Assembly: GCF_001507545.1 (NCBI RefSeq)
Contig: NZ_LQBP01000001.1
Span: forward strand, 124,001 to 188,000
DNA length: 64,000 bases
Direction of reading: 5' to 3'
DNA from: Ruegeria profundi
GTDB taxonomy: Bacteria > Pseudomonadota > Alphaproteobacteria > Rhodobacterales > Rhodobacteraceae
Both the position numbers and the translations under genes were made by a program. A model generated the notes under the pieces. That model was not told the DNA's origin. It did no database searches and saw only the letters and a list, made by a program, of their open reading frames with translations. Of this stretch, positions 44,282 to 54,901 are shown in pieces. Position 1 is the stretch's first letter; the number at the start of each line of letters is the position of its first letter.

Positions 44282-44636
44282 GCCTGTTCCCCGGTCTAAA
44301 TTTACCCACTCGATTGCAGACAAACGGGACCGTAGATTGTTGTACCTTAATATCAATCGACGGGATCGCCTGTTCAATCAGAGGTGAAGTTGCAGGGAAA
44401 AAAAGGCGGAAATCCGTTCGACACTTTGACCATTTCAGGCAAGAATTGAGGGCGCACGGCCACAATTCCAAGAAAGCTTGCGCGGCGAAACCCGGCAATT
44501 CACTTGGTAACTACTTGTAAAATTGAAATTAATTCGAGTAAGGAAAATTTAAGGCAGCCGAGGATGTCGACTGCCTGCTAGATTGGCTAAAATCCGCTTA
44601 CACAACTTTTGGTTGCGGCTGAATCACGCGTTTTTG
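44282..44636. other. intergenic region before the BTLCP gene
   Basis: 355 bases. It holds the terminator of the alaS-DUF1330 unit at 44553-44575 and otherwise AT-rich sequence with no supported gene; promoter boxes for the BTLCP gene could not be picked with confidence. Confidence 0.5.
44553..44575 (-). terminator. intrinsic terminator after the DUF1330 gene
   Basis: On the minus strand a 9-bp stem with one mismatch (GGCAGTCGA/TCGGCTGCC) and 5-base loop is followed by TTAAATTTT. Confidence 0.65.
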
Positions 44637-44924
44637 TTACTCTGTTATCTCAACAACCATTAGCTCACGCTCACTGGCGCCTCGTGCGTGGTCTAGCGCT
44701 TTCTGATATTCGGGCGAGTTGTAACACTCAACGGCAGCTTCGACCGACGGAAACCGGGCAACCACGTTGCGTGGACGCTCTTTACCTTCCAACTGCACAT
44801 ACCGGGCAGCACGCGCGATAAACACGCCCCCGTGCTTGGCAATCGCGGGGCCAGCCAGTTCAGCATATTTACCGTAAGCTTCGTCGTCGGTCACGGTCAC
44901 GTGGGCAATCCAGAGTGCGGGCAT
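44637..44924 (-). CDS. DUF1330 family protein
   Basis: 95-residue dimeric alpha/beta-barrel (ferredoxin-like) protein, start MPALWIAHVTVTD with GGAGGA before the ATG. Family marks: YAELAGPAIAKHGGVFIARAA and RNVVARFPSVEAAVECYNSPEYQKAL. Function unknown in general. It begins two bases after the alaS stop and so is co-transcribed with it; a frame extension into alaS is rejected. Confidence 0.88.
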   Translation of the reverse strand: MPALWIAHVTVTDDEAYGKYAELAGPAIAKHGGVFIARAARYVQLEGKERPRNVVARFPSVEAAVECYNSPEYQKALDHARGASERELMVVEITE

Positions 44925-44925
44925 C

Positions 44926-47595
44926 TTATCCTCCCAAAACTTGTTCGGCGGCTTTGATTGCCGCGTCGGAATTCGACGCATCGCGGCCACCGCCTTGCGC
45001 CATATCAGGACGTCCACCGCCGCCCTTGCCGCCTAATTCAGACACAGCCGCCCGCACCAGATCGACCGCTGACACTTTGTCGATCAGGTCCGATGTAACA
45101 CCAGCAGCCACAGCCGCCTTCCCGCCCGCATCCGCAATCAAAAGCACGGCACCCGAGCCCAAACGGCTTTTGTGTTCATCGATCAGCGCGGGCAGATCCT
45201 TGCCCGAAACCCCCGTCAGCGCCTGGGCCAGGAAAGGAACACCATTCACGTCGCGCGCCTCTGCCCCGCCCTGCCCTGAACCTCCGGCCATGGCCAGATC
45301 GCGACGCAGCTGAGCGACTTCATTTTGCAGAGCCTTACGCTCGTCCAGCAACGACTTGACCCTGCTGACAACGTCGTCTGGCTGCGCCTTTAGCTCCACC
45401 GCAATCTGACCTAACCGTTGATCTTGCGCCGACAGATGTCTCAGCGCCTCATCGCCAGTCAGAGCCTCAATCCGACGAACGCCCGCGCTGCTGGCGCTAT
45501 CACCAAGCACCACAAAGGTACCGATATCGCCGGTCTGACGCACATGGGTGCCGCCACACAGCTCGATTGACCAGGTTTCTCCATCCTGCCCTTTACCGGT
45601 GGGCGCCTTGCCCATTGAAACAACACGAACCTCGTCGCCGTATTTCTCGCCAAACAAAGCCTGAGCACCCAATTCCCGGGCATCATCTGGCGTCATGATC
45701 CGCGTCTCAACGGCCGAGTTCTGGCGGATGAACGCGTTTACCTCGCGCTCGACCTTCTGAATTTCCTCTCGGCTGAGCGCCTTTGAGTGGCTGAAATCAA
45801 ACCGCAACCGGTCAGCTGCATTCAACGAACCACGCTGAGCCACGTGATCGCCCAGCGTTTCGCGCAGGGCCTCGTGCAGCAGGTGCGTAGCAGAGTGGTT
45901 GGCCCGGATAGCCGTCCGCCGAACGTGATTCACTTCAAGTTCTACGGCGTCACCTTTCGACAAAGTGCCGCTAGCGACCGAGACCTTGTGGGCATAGATT
46001 TTACCGTCGGCGAACTTCTTGGTGTCTTCGACATTTGCAACGTCATCACGGTTTTCCAAACGGCGGACTACGCCAGTGTCTCCAACCTGACCGCCTGCCT
46101 CACCATAGAATGGGGTCTGGTTCACGACGATCCAGCCGCTGCCGCCCCTATCGATCTTGTCGACCAAAACGCCATCAATGATCAACGCAGCCACCTGACC
46201 TTCAGCCTTTTCGGTATCGTAGCCCAGAAAATCCGTCGCTCCGGCACCATCCAGCACATCAAACCACACAGCCTGATCCGCAGACTCACCAGACCCAGCC
46301 CATGCCGCCCGGGCCTTGGCCTTTTGCTCGGCCATGGCTGCATCAAAACCGTCCGTATCCACTGTCCGGCCCTTTTCACGCAGCGCATCCTGCGTCAGGT
46401 CCAGCGGGAAACCATACGTATCGTAAAGCTTAAACGCCGCCTCACCCGGCAGTGCTGCACCTTCAGGCAAGCCGGCAACTTCGTCATCCAGCAGCTTCAA
46501 ACCGCGATCCAGCGTTTGCTTGAACCTCGTTTCCTCAAGCAGCAATGTCTCTTCGATCAGCGCCTGTGCCTGACCCAGTTCCGAATACTGCGCGCCCATC
46601 AGCTGCACCAGAGTCGGCACCAGACGATGCATCACCGGGTCTTTTGCACCCAGTAAATGCGCGTGACGCATCGCGCGACGCATGATGCGGCGCAGTACGT
46701 ATCCGCGACCGTCATTCGACGGCATCACCCCATCCGCAATCAGGAAAGACGTCGAACGCAGGTGGTCCGCGATGACCCGATGATGAACGTTCTGTTCGCC
46801 ATATGGATCAACACCGGTAGCGTCCGCCGAAGCTTCGATCAGCGTTTTGAACAAGTCGGTGTCATAATTGTCGTGGCTGCCTTGCAGCAACGCTCCAATC
46901 CGTTCCAGCCCCATGCCGGTGTCGATCGACTGCATGTCGAGTTCGACCATCGAGCCGTCTTCGAACTGCTCGTTCTGCATGAAAACAATGTTCCAGATCT
47001 CAATAAATCGGTCACCATCTTCCTCGGCCGAACCCGGAGGGCCACCCCAGATATGATCCCCATGATCAAAGAAAATCTCTGTGCACGGTCCGCAGGGGCC
47101 GGTCGGGCCCATCTGCCAGAAATTATCATTCGTCGCGATGCGAATGATCCTGTCTTCCGGCACGCCGACCTTCTTCCAGATCTCAAACGCCTCATCATCG
47201 GTATGATAGACCGTGGTCAGCAGGCGATTTTTATCAATCCCGAATTCCTTTGTTATCAGTTCCCAAGCAAATGGAATCGCATCGTTCTTGAAGTAATCGC
47301 CGAACGAAAAGTTACCCAGCATTTCAAAGAAAGTATGATGGCGCGCGGTGTAGCCGACATTGTCCAAATCATTGTGCTTCCCGCCTGCGCGTACACATTT
47401 CTGCGCGGTGGTGGCACGCTGATAGTCTCGGGTTTCTACCCCGGTGAACAGGTTTTTGAACTGGACCATGCCGGAATTCACGAACATCAACGTCGGGTCA
47501 TTGCGCGGAACCAGAGGGCTGGACGCGACCACCTCGTGCCCCTGCTTGGCAAAGTAGTTAAGAAAGGTCGAACGGATATCATTCAGCGTTGGCAT
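44926..47595 (-). CDS. alaS: alanyl-tRNA synthetase
   Basis: 889 residues, full length. N-terminal class II aminoacylation domain ([39 protein letters not shown]), tRNA-recognition region, editing domain with the zinc-type motif [16 protein letters not shown] and Cys/His in [17 protein letters not shown], and the C-terminal C-Ala domain ending in a Gly-rich [20 protein letters not shown] oligonucleotide-binding stretch. It follows recA by 139 bases, the usual alphaproteobacterial order. Confidence 0.97.
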   Translation of the reverse strand: MPTLNDIRSTFLNYFAKQGHEVVASSPLVPRNDPTLMFVNSGMVQFKNLFTGVETRDYQRATTAQKCVRAGGKHNDLDNVGYTARHHTFFEMLGNFSFGDYFKNDAIPFAWELITKEFGIDKNRLLTTVYHTDDEAFEIWKKVGVPEDRIIRIATNDNFWQMGPTGPCGPCTEIFFDHGDHIWGGPPGSAEEDGDRFIEIWNIVFMQNEQFEDGSMVELDMQSIDTGMGLERIGALLQGSHDNYDTDLFKTLIEASADATGVDPYGEQNVHHRVIADHLRSTSFLIADGVMPSNDGRGYVLRRIMRRAMRHAHLLGAKDPVMHRLVPTLVQLMGAQYSELGQAQALIEETLLLEETRFKQTLDRGLKLLDDEVAGLPEGAALPGEAAFKLYDTYGFPLDLTQDALREKGRTVDTDGFDAAMAEQKAKARAAWAGSGESADQAVWFDVLDGAGATDFLGYDTEKAEGQVAALIIDGVLVDKIDRGGSGWIVVNQTPFYGEAGGQVGDTGVVRRLENRDDVANVEDTKKFADGKIYAHKVSVASGTLSKGDAVELEVNHVRRTAIRANHSATHLLHEALRETLGDHVAQRGSLNAADRLRFDFSHSKALSREEIQKVEREVNAFIRQNSAVETRIMTPDDARELGAQALFGEKYGDEVRVVSMGKAPTGKGQDGETWSIELCGGTHVRQTGDIGTFVVLGDSASSAGVRRIEALTGDEALRHLSAQDQRLGQIAVELKAQPDDVVSRVKSLLDERKALQNEVAQLRRDLAMAGGSGQGGAEARDVNGVPFLAQALTGVSGKDLPALIDEHKSRLGSGAVLLIADAGGKAAVAAGVTSDLIDKVSAVDLVRAAVSELGGKGGGGRPDMAQGGGRDASNSDAAIKAAEQVLGG

Positions 47596-47689
47596 AAGGC
47601 TCTCTCAGCGCGCAATCATATTGTGTTGAAATGGGTTTAGCCCCCTCCTTTCGGATAGTCCACAGCATTGGCGGCTCTGAACGTCGCAA

Positions 47690-47709
47690 GGCGGCCCCGA
47701 AAGGCCGCC
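47690..47709 (-). other. hairpin between recA and alaS
   Basis: Stem GGCGGCC/GGCCGCC with a 6-base loop 25 bases after recA. No T-run follows on the minus strand, so termination would be weak and recA-alaS read-through is possible. Confidence 0.45.
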
Positions 47710-47733
47710 CTGCTCATGCTGGTTTAAAAAGTA

Positions 47734-48801
47734 TCAAGCTTCGAGGATATCGTCATCCTCTGCTGCGCCCGGGGGCATGTCGAAATCCAAACCATGCGCT
47801 GCGCGAATTTTATCTTCGATTTCAAGTGCCGCGCGGCTGTTGTCGCGCAAGTACTGCTTGGCATTTTCACGCCCCTGCCCGATCCGTTCGTCGCCATAGC
47901 TGAACCACGAACCTGACTTTTCGACAACACCAGCCTTGACACCCAAATCCAGCAGCTCGCCCATTTTCGAGATACCTTCGCCATACATGATGTCGAATTC
48001 CACCTGCTTGAACGGCGGGGCCACCTTGTTCTTTACGACCTTGACACGCGTCTGGTTGCCGACCACTTCGTCACGGTCCTTGATCGCCCCGATACGGCGA
48101 ATGTCCAGACGGACCGAGCTGTAGAACTTAAGCGCATTGCCGCCCGTGGTGGTTTCAGGGCTGCCAAACATCACACCGATTTTCATGCGAATCTGGTTGA
48201 TGAAAATAACCATACAGTTCGAGCGGCTGATTGAGCCGGTCAGCTTGCGCATCGCCTGGCTCATCAATCGAGCCTGCACGCCGACATTGCTGTCGCCCAT
48301 ATCGCCCTCAAGTTCGGATTTCGGCGTCAATGCCGCCACCGAGTCGACCACTACCATGTTCACCGCACCCGATCGCACCAGAGTATCGGTAATCTCAAGC
48401 GCCTGTTCACCAGTGTCAGGCTGCGAGATCAGCAACTCATCCAGATCAACTCCCAGTTTGCGGGCGTATTGCGGGTCCAGCGCATGCTCGGCATCGACAA
48501 ATGCGCAGACGCCACCGCGTTTCTGCTGCTCGGCAATGCAGTGAAGGGTCAAGGTTGTCTTGCCTGAGCTTTCCGGGCCGTAGATCTCAACAATCCGCCC
48601 CATCGGCAAACCGCCGATCCCCAGCGCAATGTCCAAACCCAGCGAACCGGTTGAGCTTGCATCAATGTCCTGCTTGGCGTTTTCGCCCAGCTTCATGATC
48701 GAGCCTTTGCCAAACTGCCGCTCAATCTGTGCCAGCGCACTGTCGAGCGCCTTTTGCTTGTCTGCGTTTTTCTTATCGCTCATCGTCAGAAGATCCGCCA
48801 T
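47734..48801 (-). CDS. recA: recombinase RecA
   Basis: 355 residues from [19 protein letters not shown]; the upstream extension is rejected. Walker [15 protein letters not shown], Walker [14 protein letters not shown]1/L2 loops ([44 protein letters not shown]) and the acidic tail [13 protein letters not shown]. Catalyses strand exchange and LexA cleavage. An SOS box lies at the promoter. Confidence 0.97.
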   Translation of the reverse strand: MADLLTMSDKKNADKQKALDSALAQIERQFGKGSIMKLGENAKQDIDASSTGSLGLDIALGIGGLPMGRIVEIYGPESSGKTTLTLHCIAEQQKRGGVCAFVDAEHALDPQYARKLGVDLDELLISQPDTGEQALEITDTLVRSGAVNMVVVDSVAALTPKSELEGDMGDSNVGVQARLMSQAMRKLTGSISRSNCMVIFINQIRMKIGVMFGSPETTTGGNALKFYSSVRLDIRRIGAIKDRDEVVGNQTRVKVVKNKVAPPFKQVEFDIMYGEGISKMGELLDLGVKAGVVEKSGSWFSYGDERIGQGRENAKQYLRDNSRAALEIEDKIRAAHGLDFDMPPGAAEDDDILEA

Positions 48802-48856
48802 TGTCCTGTCGCCTTCCCTTTTGTCACACCCTTGATCGGGCGGCAATCGCTGCTTT

Positions 48857-48900
48857 GTTCGCCTCTTGTTCCTTATGAGACCAAAAAGAGAACATTTCAA
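48857..48900 (-). promoter_or_regulatory. recA promoter with alphaproteobacterial SOS (LexA) box
   Basis: On the minus strand TTGAAA (48900-48895), a 17-base spacer and CATAAG (48877-48872) form the promoter. The direct repeat GTTC-GCCTCTT-GTTC (48857-48871 on the plus strand) matches the alphaproteobacterial LexA consensus GTTC-N7-GTTC and begins right after the -10, over the start site. Confidence 0.87.
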
Positions 48901-48993
48901 CTAAAACTTACAAAACTAACTGTTGGGGAATTGTGTTAAGAAGTCGTTTACGCCAATCTGCTCTGGTAAGTTAGATCGAAGCAAGGCCAATAA

Positions 48994-49587
48994 ATGCTTG
49001 TTTTCTATAAGGAACGCCTCGCGTTTCTAGCAATTCCCAAGACTGGCAGCACAGCCTACCATACCGCCTTGCGCGACCGCGCCGATCTGGTGGTAACTGG
49101 TCCGCCTGACCTGAAACACGCCCCCGTGCGTCGCTATGATCGCTTTTTCCAGAACATTTTCCGAAAAATGTATGACACAGAGATGGAAATCATGGCCGTC
49201 GTGCGCGAACCGCTGGATTGGCTGGGCAGTTGGTATCGTTTTCGAAGCCGCGACGACCGGATCGGGCATCCGCACTCGACGCGGGATCTTAGCTTTGATG
49301 ATTTTGTACAGGCCTACATGCAATCCCCCCGCCCGGAATTTGCGGATGTCGGCAGCCAAAGCCAGTTTTTCCTCACCCGCAGTAACGGTATGGGCGCAAG
49401 CCATGTCTTTAAGTATGAAAACCAGGGCAAGGTACTGGACTTCCTGCAAGACCGGCTGAACATGCAGATCAATTTGCAGAAAGAAAATGTCTCACCCCAA
49501 CGCGAGCTCTTCCTGTCGCGGACGACTGAAGAGGAATTTCGAAAAAGACATGCGACAGAATTCGCCTGTTACGAGGCAGCGCGTTAA
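48994..49587 (+). CDS. sulfotransferase-like protein
   Basis: 197 residues. The N-terminus LVFYKERLAFLAIPKTGSTAYHTAL matches the 5'-phosphosulfate loop of sulfotransferases, and MAVVREPLDWLGSWYRFRSR matches the 3'-phosphate-binding block. The protein is short but complete-looking. It would use PAPS to sulfate an unknown acceptor, possibly a surface glycan; cytoplasmic, no signal peptide. It is divergent from recA and convergent with cckA, whose stop codon it shares in a TTAA overlap. It appears to be an extra gene in the recA-cckA neighbourhood. Confidence 0.75.
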   Translation: MLVFYKERLAFLAIPKTGSTAYHTALRDRADLVVTGPPDLKHAPVRRYDRFFQNIFRKMYDTEMEIMAVVREPLDWLGSWYRFRSRDDRIGHPHSTRDLSFDDFVQAYMQSPRPEFADVGSQSQFFLTRSNGMGASHVFKYENQGKVLDFLQDRLNMQINLQKENVSPQRELFLSRTTEEEFRKRHATEFACYEAAR

Positions 49588-51932
49588 TTTAGTTGCTGAA
49601 AAACCGCTTCGGTCAATTGATTTAATGAGAACGGCTTTGGCAAAAAGGTCGAGTTTGTAATTTCCGGACCAGAATCACCAAACGCACCCTCTGTATAGCC
49701 AGACATGAAAATCACATGAACGTCTGGTCGCGTCTCTTTGGCTTTCCGCACCCAGGTTGGGCCATCCATTCCGGGCATGACAACGTCTGTAACGAAAACA
49801 TCTACATTCAGCGCACCATCCTCAAGCAGTCGCAGAGCCTCTTCTGCGGACCCGGCTTCGAGCACGGTGTACCCCTTTAGCCGCAAGGCACGTGTTGCAA
49901 AAGCACGCACCGGTGCCTCATCTTCCACCAGCAGTACAACACCTTCACCCTGTCGAGCGCTGTGTGTGTTGGCTGAGGGCAGCTTTTCCGCCTGCCCCTG
50001 CTGCGCATGGGTAGAGACGGGTAAGTAAACTGTAAATTCCGACCCGTGTCCTTGAAAACTATCGACGAAAATGAAACCGCCTGTCTGCTTGACGATCCCG
50101 TACACTGTGGACAATCCCAGACCTGTGCCTTCGCCGGTTCGCTTAGTGGTATAGAAGGGCTCGAACACTTTTTGCAACTTGTCTGCCGGGATTCCCACAC
50201 CGCTGTCGATCACTTTGACAGTAACGTATTCGCCCGGCTGAACAGTCGCCCGGTCACGGGTTAGAGGTGTGTTCAGCACAACCACCTCGGTCTCAATCCT
50301 GACCTCGCCACCATCTGGCATGGCATCGCGGGCGTTCACAACAAGGTTCATGAGCACCTGCTCCAACTGCCTTTTGTCCGCCCGTACGGGCTTCAACACC
50401 GGATCATGGCTGAGAATCAGGCGTATCTTCTCGCCAACCAATCGGTTCAACAGGTGGATCAAATCAGAGATCGTATCCCGAAGGTCTAACACCTCGGGCT
50501 GGAGCGTTTGTTTCCGCGAGAAAGCCAGCAACTGACTGACCAAAGCAGCAGCCCGATTTGCGTTTTGGTTGATCTGAACAAGATCGCCATAGTCCGGATC
50601 GCCTTGATCGTGCCGAAGCAACAGCAGGTCGCAATGCCCCGAAATCGCAGTCAGAAGATTGTTGAAATCGTGCGCAACACCGCCGGCAAGCTGTCCGACG
50701 GCCTGCATCTTTTGCCCTTGCACAAATTGCGCCTCAAGCGTCTTGAGTTCCGTTGCGTCGTTCAATACGGCAATCAAGCTAACCTGACCATTATTCACGA
50801 CACGAGCCAATGTAACCTGAACAAAAACTTCTTTGTCCTGCCGGGTCAGGCGCAGGAACTCGGACCGCATTGTCGGCTCTTGCGCCGCTGTGAGGGCGAG
50901 CCAATCCAGGATTGGATGCCCAAGAGCTTGCATAATCTGATCGACATTGGTTTCCCCGGGCTCGATATCGCCAATCAGTTTGACGGCCAGGCGATTGGCC
51001 TCAAGAATACGACCATCCGGCGACAGGCACATGATAGGTACAGGTAGGTCAGCAAAGGATGTTCCATTTCCGTCCTTTTCAGCCTGCGCCATCGGTAAAA
51101 TCAGCAAATCCCGCACTATTCCCGAGCGGCCAAGCTCGTACACGGCGGCAGAAGCCGGGCCTTCTACCGTTTGGACCTCAGTGAGGTTGTCTTTTTCACG
51201 TGGCTCGCTGGTAAACACATCATGAAGCTTCTCAGGCCGACGCCCCAAAAAATGTGCCGCTGCATGATTTACTCGCAACAGAGTTCCGTTGCGCCCTTCG
51301 GTGACAACCGGCACACTTACCTCATCCCACTGCCCTGGAACATCCAGATGGAAACGCCAGCAAAACCGCCCGCTGCCTACATCGAACACAGAAACGGGAA
51401 TGGTTGACCCGATCGTTACAACCTCTTCGTGCGCTTTGCCGTAAATTTCTGCCCGTGACTGCAGCCGCAACAATATCGCTGGAGGGTTCGCAAACATGGA
51501 CTTAAGACACTGCTCCAACCGATTGCCGGGAAAGGCGCGTATGCGTGTTCGCGCCTCGGGGTTCGCAGTCAGAATGTCGCCCTGAGCATTTGCGATCACG
51601 CAGGGAACCAGCTCTTGTTCTGTGAACACCGCCATGGTTTTCACCACCTGCTGCGCAATGTGGTCTGCAATAATTCCGCGCACAACAACCAGTAATACTG
51701 CCGACAACATGGAAACCCCGGCCACGATGAATCCGATGTGCCACATTTGCGGCAAGAGACCGACGATAGGCGAAAGGATCAGCAGCTCACCGATAACGAC
51801 CAACGAGACGAGCCGCAGGCCGGAGGGTGTCTTTTTTGATGATGGATCAGAGAAAATTTCCGTGGCGTCGGTCATAAACAACTCAAGTCGGTGGGCTTTT
51901 TCCCAATCAGCCGAAATATGGTTAATATCCAC
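49584..51932 (-). CDS. cckA: hybrid sensor histidine kinase CckA
   Basis: Cell-cycle kinase/phosphatase at the head of the CckA-ChpT-CtrA relay. 782 residues from the first ATG; a start at 51875 (MTDATEIFSDPSS) would give 763, and neither has a good ribosome site. Two membrane helices (about 43-62 and 66-90), PAS-like domains (about 105-400), HisKA box QAVGQLAGGVAHDFNNLLTAI, HATPase (NLVVNARDAMPDGG, GEGTGLGLSTVYGIV) and a C-terminal receiver with Asp in VDVFVTDVVMPGMDG. In Rhodobacterales the relay controls motility, gene-transfer-agent production and SOS genes. Confidence 0.92.
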   Translation of the reverse strand: MDINHISADWEKAHRLELFMTDATEIFSDPSSKKTPSGLRLVSLVVIGELLILSPIVGLLPQMWHIGFIVAGVSMLSAVLLVVVRGIIADHIAQQVVKTMAVFTEQELVPCVIANAQGDILTANPEARTRIRAFPGNRLEQCLKSMFANPPAILLRLQSRAEIYGKAHEEVVTIGSTIPVSVFDVGSGRFCWRFHLDVPGQWDEVSVPVVTEGRNGTLLRVNHAAAHFLGRRPEKLHDVFTSEPREKDNLTEVQTVEGPASAAVYELGRSGIVRDLLILPMAQAEKDGNGTSFADLPVPIMCLSPDGRILEANRLAVKLIGDIEPGETNVDQIMQALGHPILDWLALTAAQEPTMRSEFLRLTRQDKEVFVQVTLARVVNNGQVSLIAVLNDATELKTLEAQFVQGQKMQAVGQLAGGVAHDFNNLLTAISGHCDLLLLRHDQGDPDYGDLVQINQNANRAAALVSQLLAFSRKQTLQPEVLDLRDTISDLIHLLNRLVGEKIRLILSHDPVLKPVRADKRQLEQVLMNLVVNARDAMPDGGEVRIETEVVVLNTPLTRDRATVQPGEYVTVKVIDSGVGIPADKLQKVFEPFYTTKRTGEGTGLGLSTVYGIVKQTGGFIFVDSFQGHGSEFTVYLPVSTHAQQGQAEKLPSANTHSARQGEGVVLLVEDEAPVRAFATRALRLKGYTVLEAGSAEEALRLLEDGALNVDVFVTDVVMPGMDGPTWVRKAKETRPDVHVIFMSGYTEGAFGDSGPEITNSTFLPKPFSLNQLTEAVFQQLN

Positions 51933-51979
51933 TTAAGAGAAGCCGAACACTTTCGCTTAAGTTGCTAAACTCAGGCGCA

Positions 51980-53137
51980 CTAGCGCATCAAGTGTGCAGT
52001 GAATAATCCGTCGGTCCCGTTCGTAACAAGCCACGTGTTACGAAATGTCTCTGACCACGCCGGATTTGCGGAAAGGAAAGCGTCAACAACCGCGCCGTTT
52101 TCCTCATCAAGCATCGAGCACGTCGCATAAGCCAGCACGCCACCTTGGATCAGCATCGAAGACAGTTTTGTCAGAATTGACGATTGAATCTCTGTCAATT
52201 CCATCAGGCGCGTCTCTGTCAACGCCCATTTCCCCGCCGGAGCCCGACGCCACGAGCCGCTGCCAGAACATGGTGCATCGGCAAGTATGACATCAAACGG
52301 TGCGTGTTGATCAAGCTCTGCCGTTGAGACAAGCTCGACCGGCGCGCCAGCGCGCTCAGCCCGTGACGGAAGATCACGCAGCCGGTCGGGGTTAACATCA
52401 TGCGCAAACACCTTGACACCCTGATGCGCTGCCAACGCCAATGACTTTCCACCACCACCGGCGCAATAGTCCAGAACACGCAGCCCCGGACGCAGATCCA
52501 GCGCAGCGACAACCGCCTGGCTGGCCGCGTCCTGAAGCTCGACAAGGCCGTCCCGGTAAGCTGTGCTCTGACTGATTTTGCGAGCGCCTTCTTTAACTTC
52601 CAAAGCCGTAGCACAAGCCGGGTGCGAGACAGCCACAATATCTTCTGCAGCCAAGGCCGCGACAGCCGTCGACACGTCCGCCTTGATGAGATTGACCCGC
52701 AGATGTACTGGCGCACGATGTTGCAACGCCTGCGCCACCGAGGCTGCCTGATTGCCCAGCGAAGACTGAAATCTGGGCCATAACCATTCCGGAATATCCA
52801 AGCGTTCAGCGTCGGTATCAAAATCACGCCCCACCTCAGCTGCGGTCACGACGGATGGCGCGTGGCGCTCACCCGAGAACAGGCCATCCAGCCGTTCACC
52901 CGCCGCCCGAATGGCCCCGATCATCAGGCCACGCCCGGACTCTGACCCTCCAAGTGCTGCAAAAGACCGCTTGCATCGAATTGCGGAAAAAACGTGGTCC
53001 CGTACCGCTGCACGATCTTTCGACCCTGCAAACCGGCTTCGACGCGCCCAGTTGGTCAGCGACTTTTCAACGGGTATGCCGCCAAGTATCTCGTCAAGAA
53101 TCTCTATCGCAGCTTGAATACGCGCGGCCGGGGTCAT
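51980..53137 (-). CDS. RsmB/NOP-type rRNA m5C methyltransferase
   Basis: 385 residues from MTPAARIQAAIEILDEIL, with GGAAG five bases before the ATG; a start four codons earlier is possible. N-terminal NusB-like helical domain, then the SAM domain with LRVLDYCAGGGGKSLALA, catalytic PC in LADAPCSGSGSWRR and second Cys in YATCSMLDEENG. It methylates cytosine-5 in 16S rRNA; the exact position is not certain because alphaproteobacteria have more than one paralogue. It lies 47 bases before cckA. Confidence 0.88.
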   Translation of the reverse strand: MTPAARIQAAIEILDEILGGIPVEKSLTNWARRSRFAGSKDRAAVRDHVFSAIRCKRSFAALGGSESGRGLMIGAIRAAGERLDGLFSGERHAPSVVTAAEVGRDFDTDAERLDIPEWLWPRFQSSLGNQAASVAQALQHRAPVHLRVNLIKADVSTAVAALAAEDIVAVSHPACATALEVKEGARKISQSTAYRDGLVELQDAASQAVVAALDLRPGLRVLDYCAGGGGKSLALAAHQGVKVFAHDVNPDRLRDLPSRAERAGAPVELVSTAELDQHAPFDVILADAPCSGSGSWRRAPAGKWALTETRLMELTEIQSSILTKLSSMLIQGGVLAYATCSMLDEENGAVVDAFLSANPAWSETFRNTWLVTNGTDGLFTAHLMR

Positions 53138-53233
53138 GGTGTCTTCCATTTTTATCGCTAGGGCACAGAAACCAGCGCCACGATAGCAAATCGGCGCCCC
53201 ATTCCGGACGCCGCGTTGCGCAGAGACCTGCGT

Positions 53234-54685
<1,452 letters not shown>

Positions 54686-54901
54686 CTACCCTCATGCAAA
54701 AGCCCGTTTGGCGGTGACCCTATTACATGGATTTACGCCAAGTAAAAGCCCCTGACCCAAACTAGTTTTCTCCTACGGACAGACACCACGCCAAAAAACG
54801 ACGCTCACAGTTTCAAAGGTGCCGCTGAATGGCCTTTCCCTTTGCGCGCAAACCCATATCTTGCGCGGCATACGCGCGAATACAAAAAAGGCAGGCCAGA
54901 C

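Noticed and set aside
45787..47640. Two consecutive long plus-strand frames opposite alaS
   Set aside because: Antisense shadow of the alaS codons; no family motif or ribosome site.
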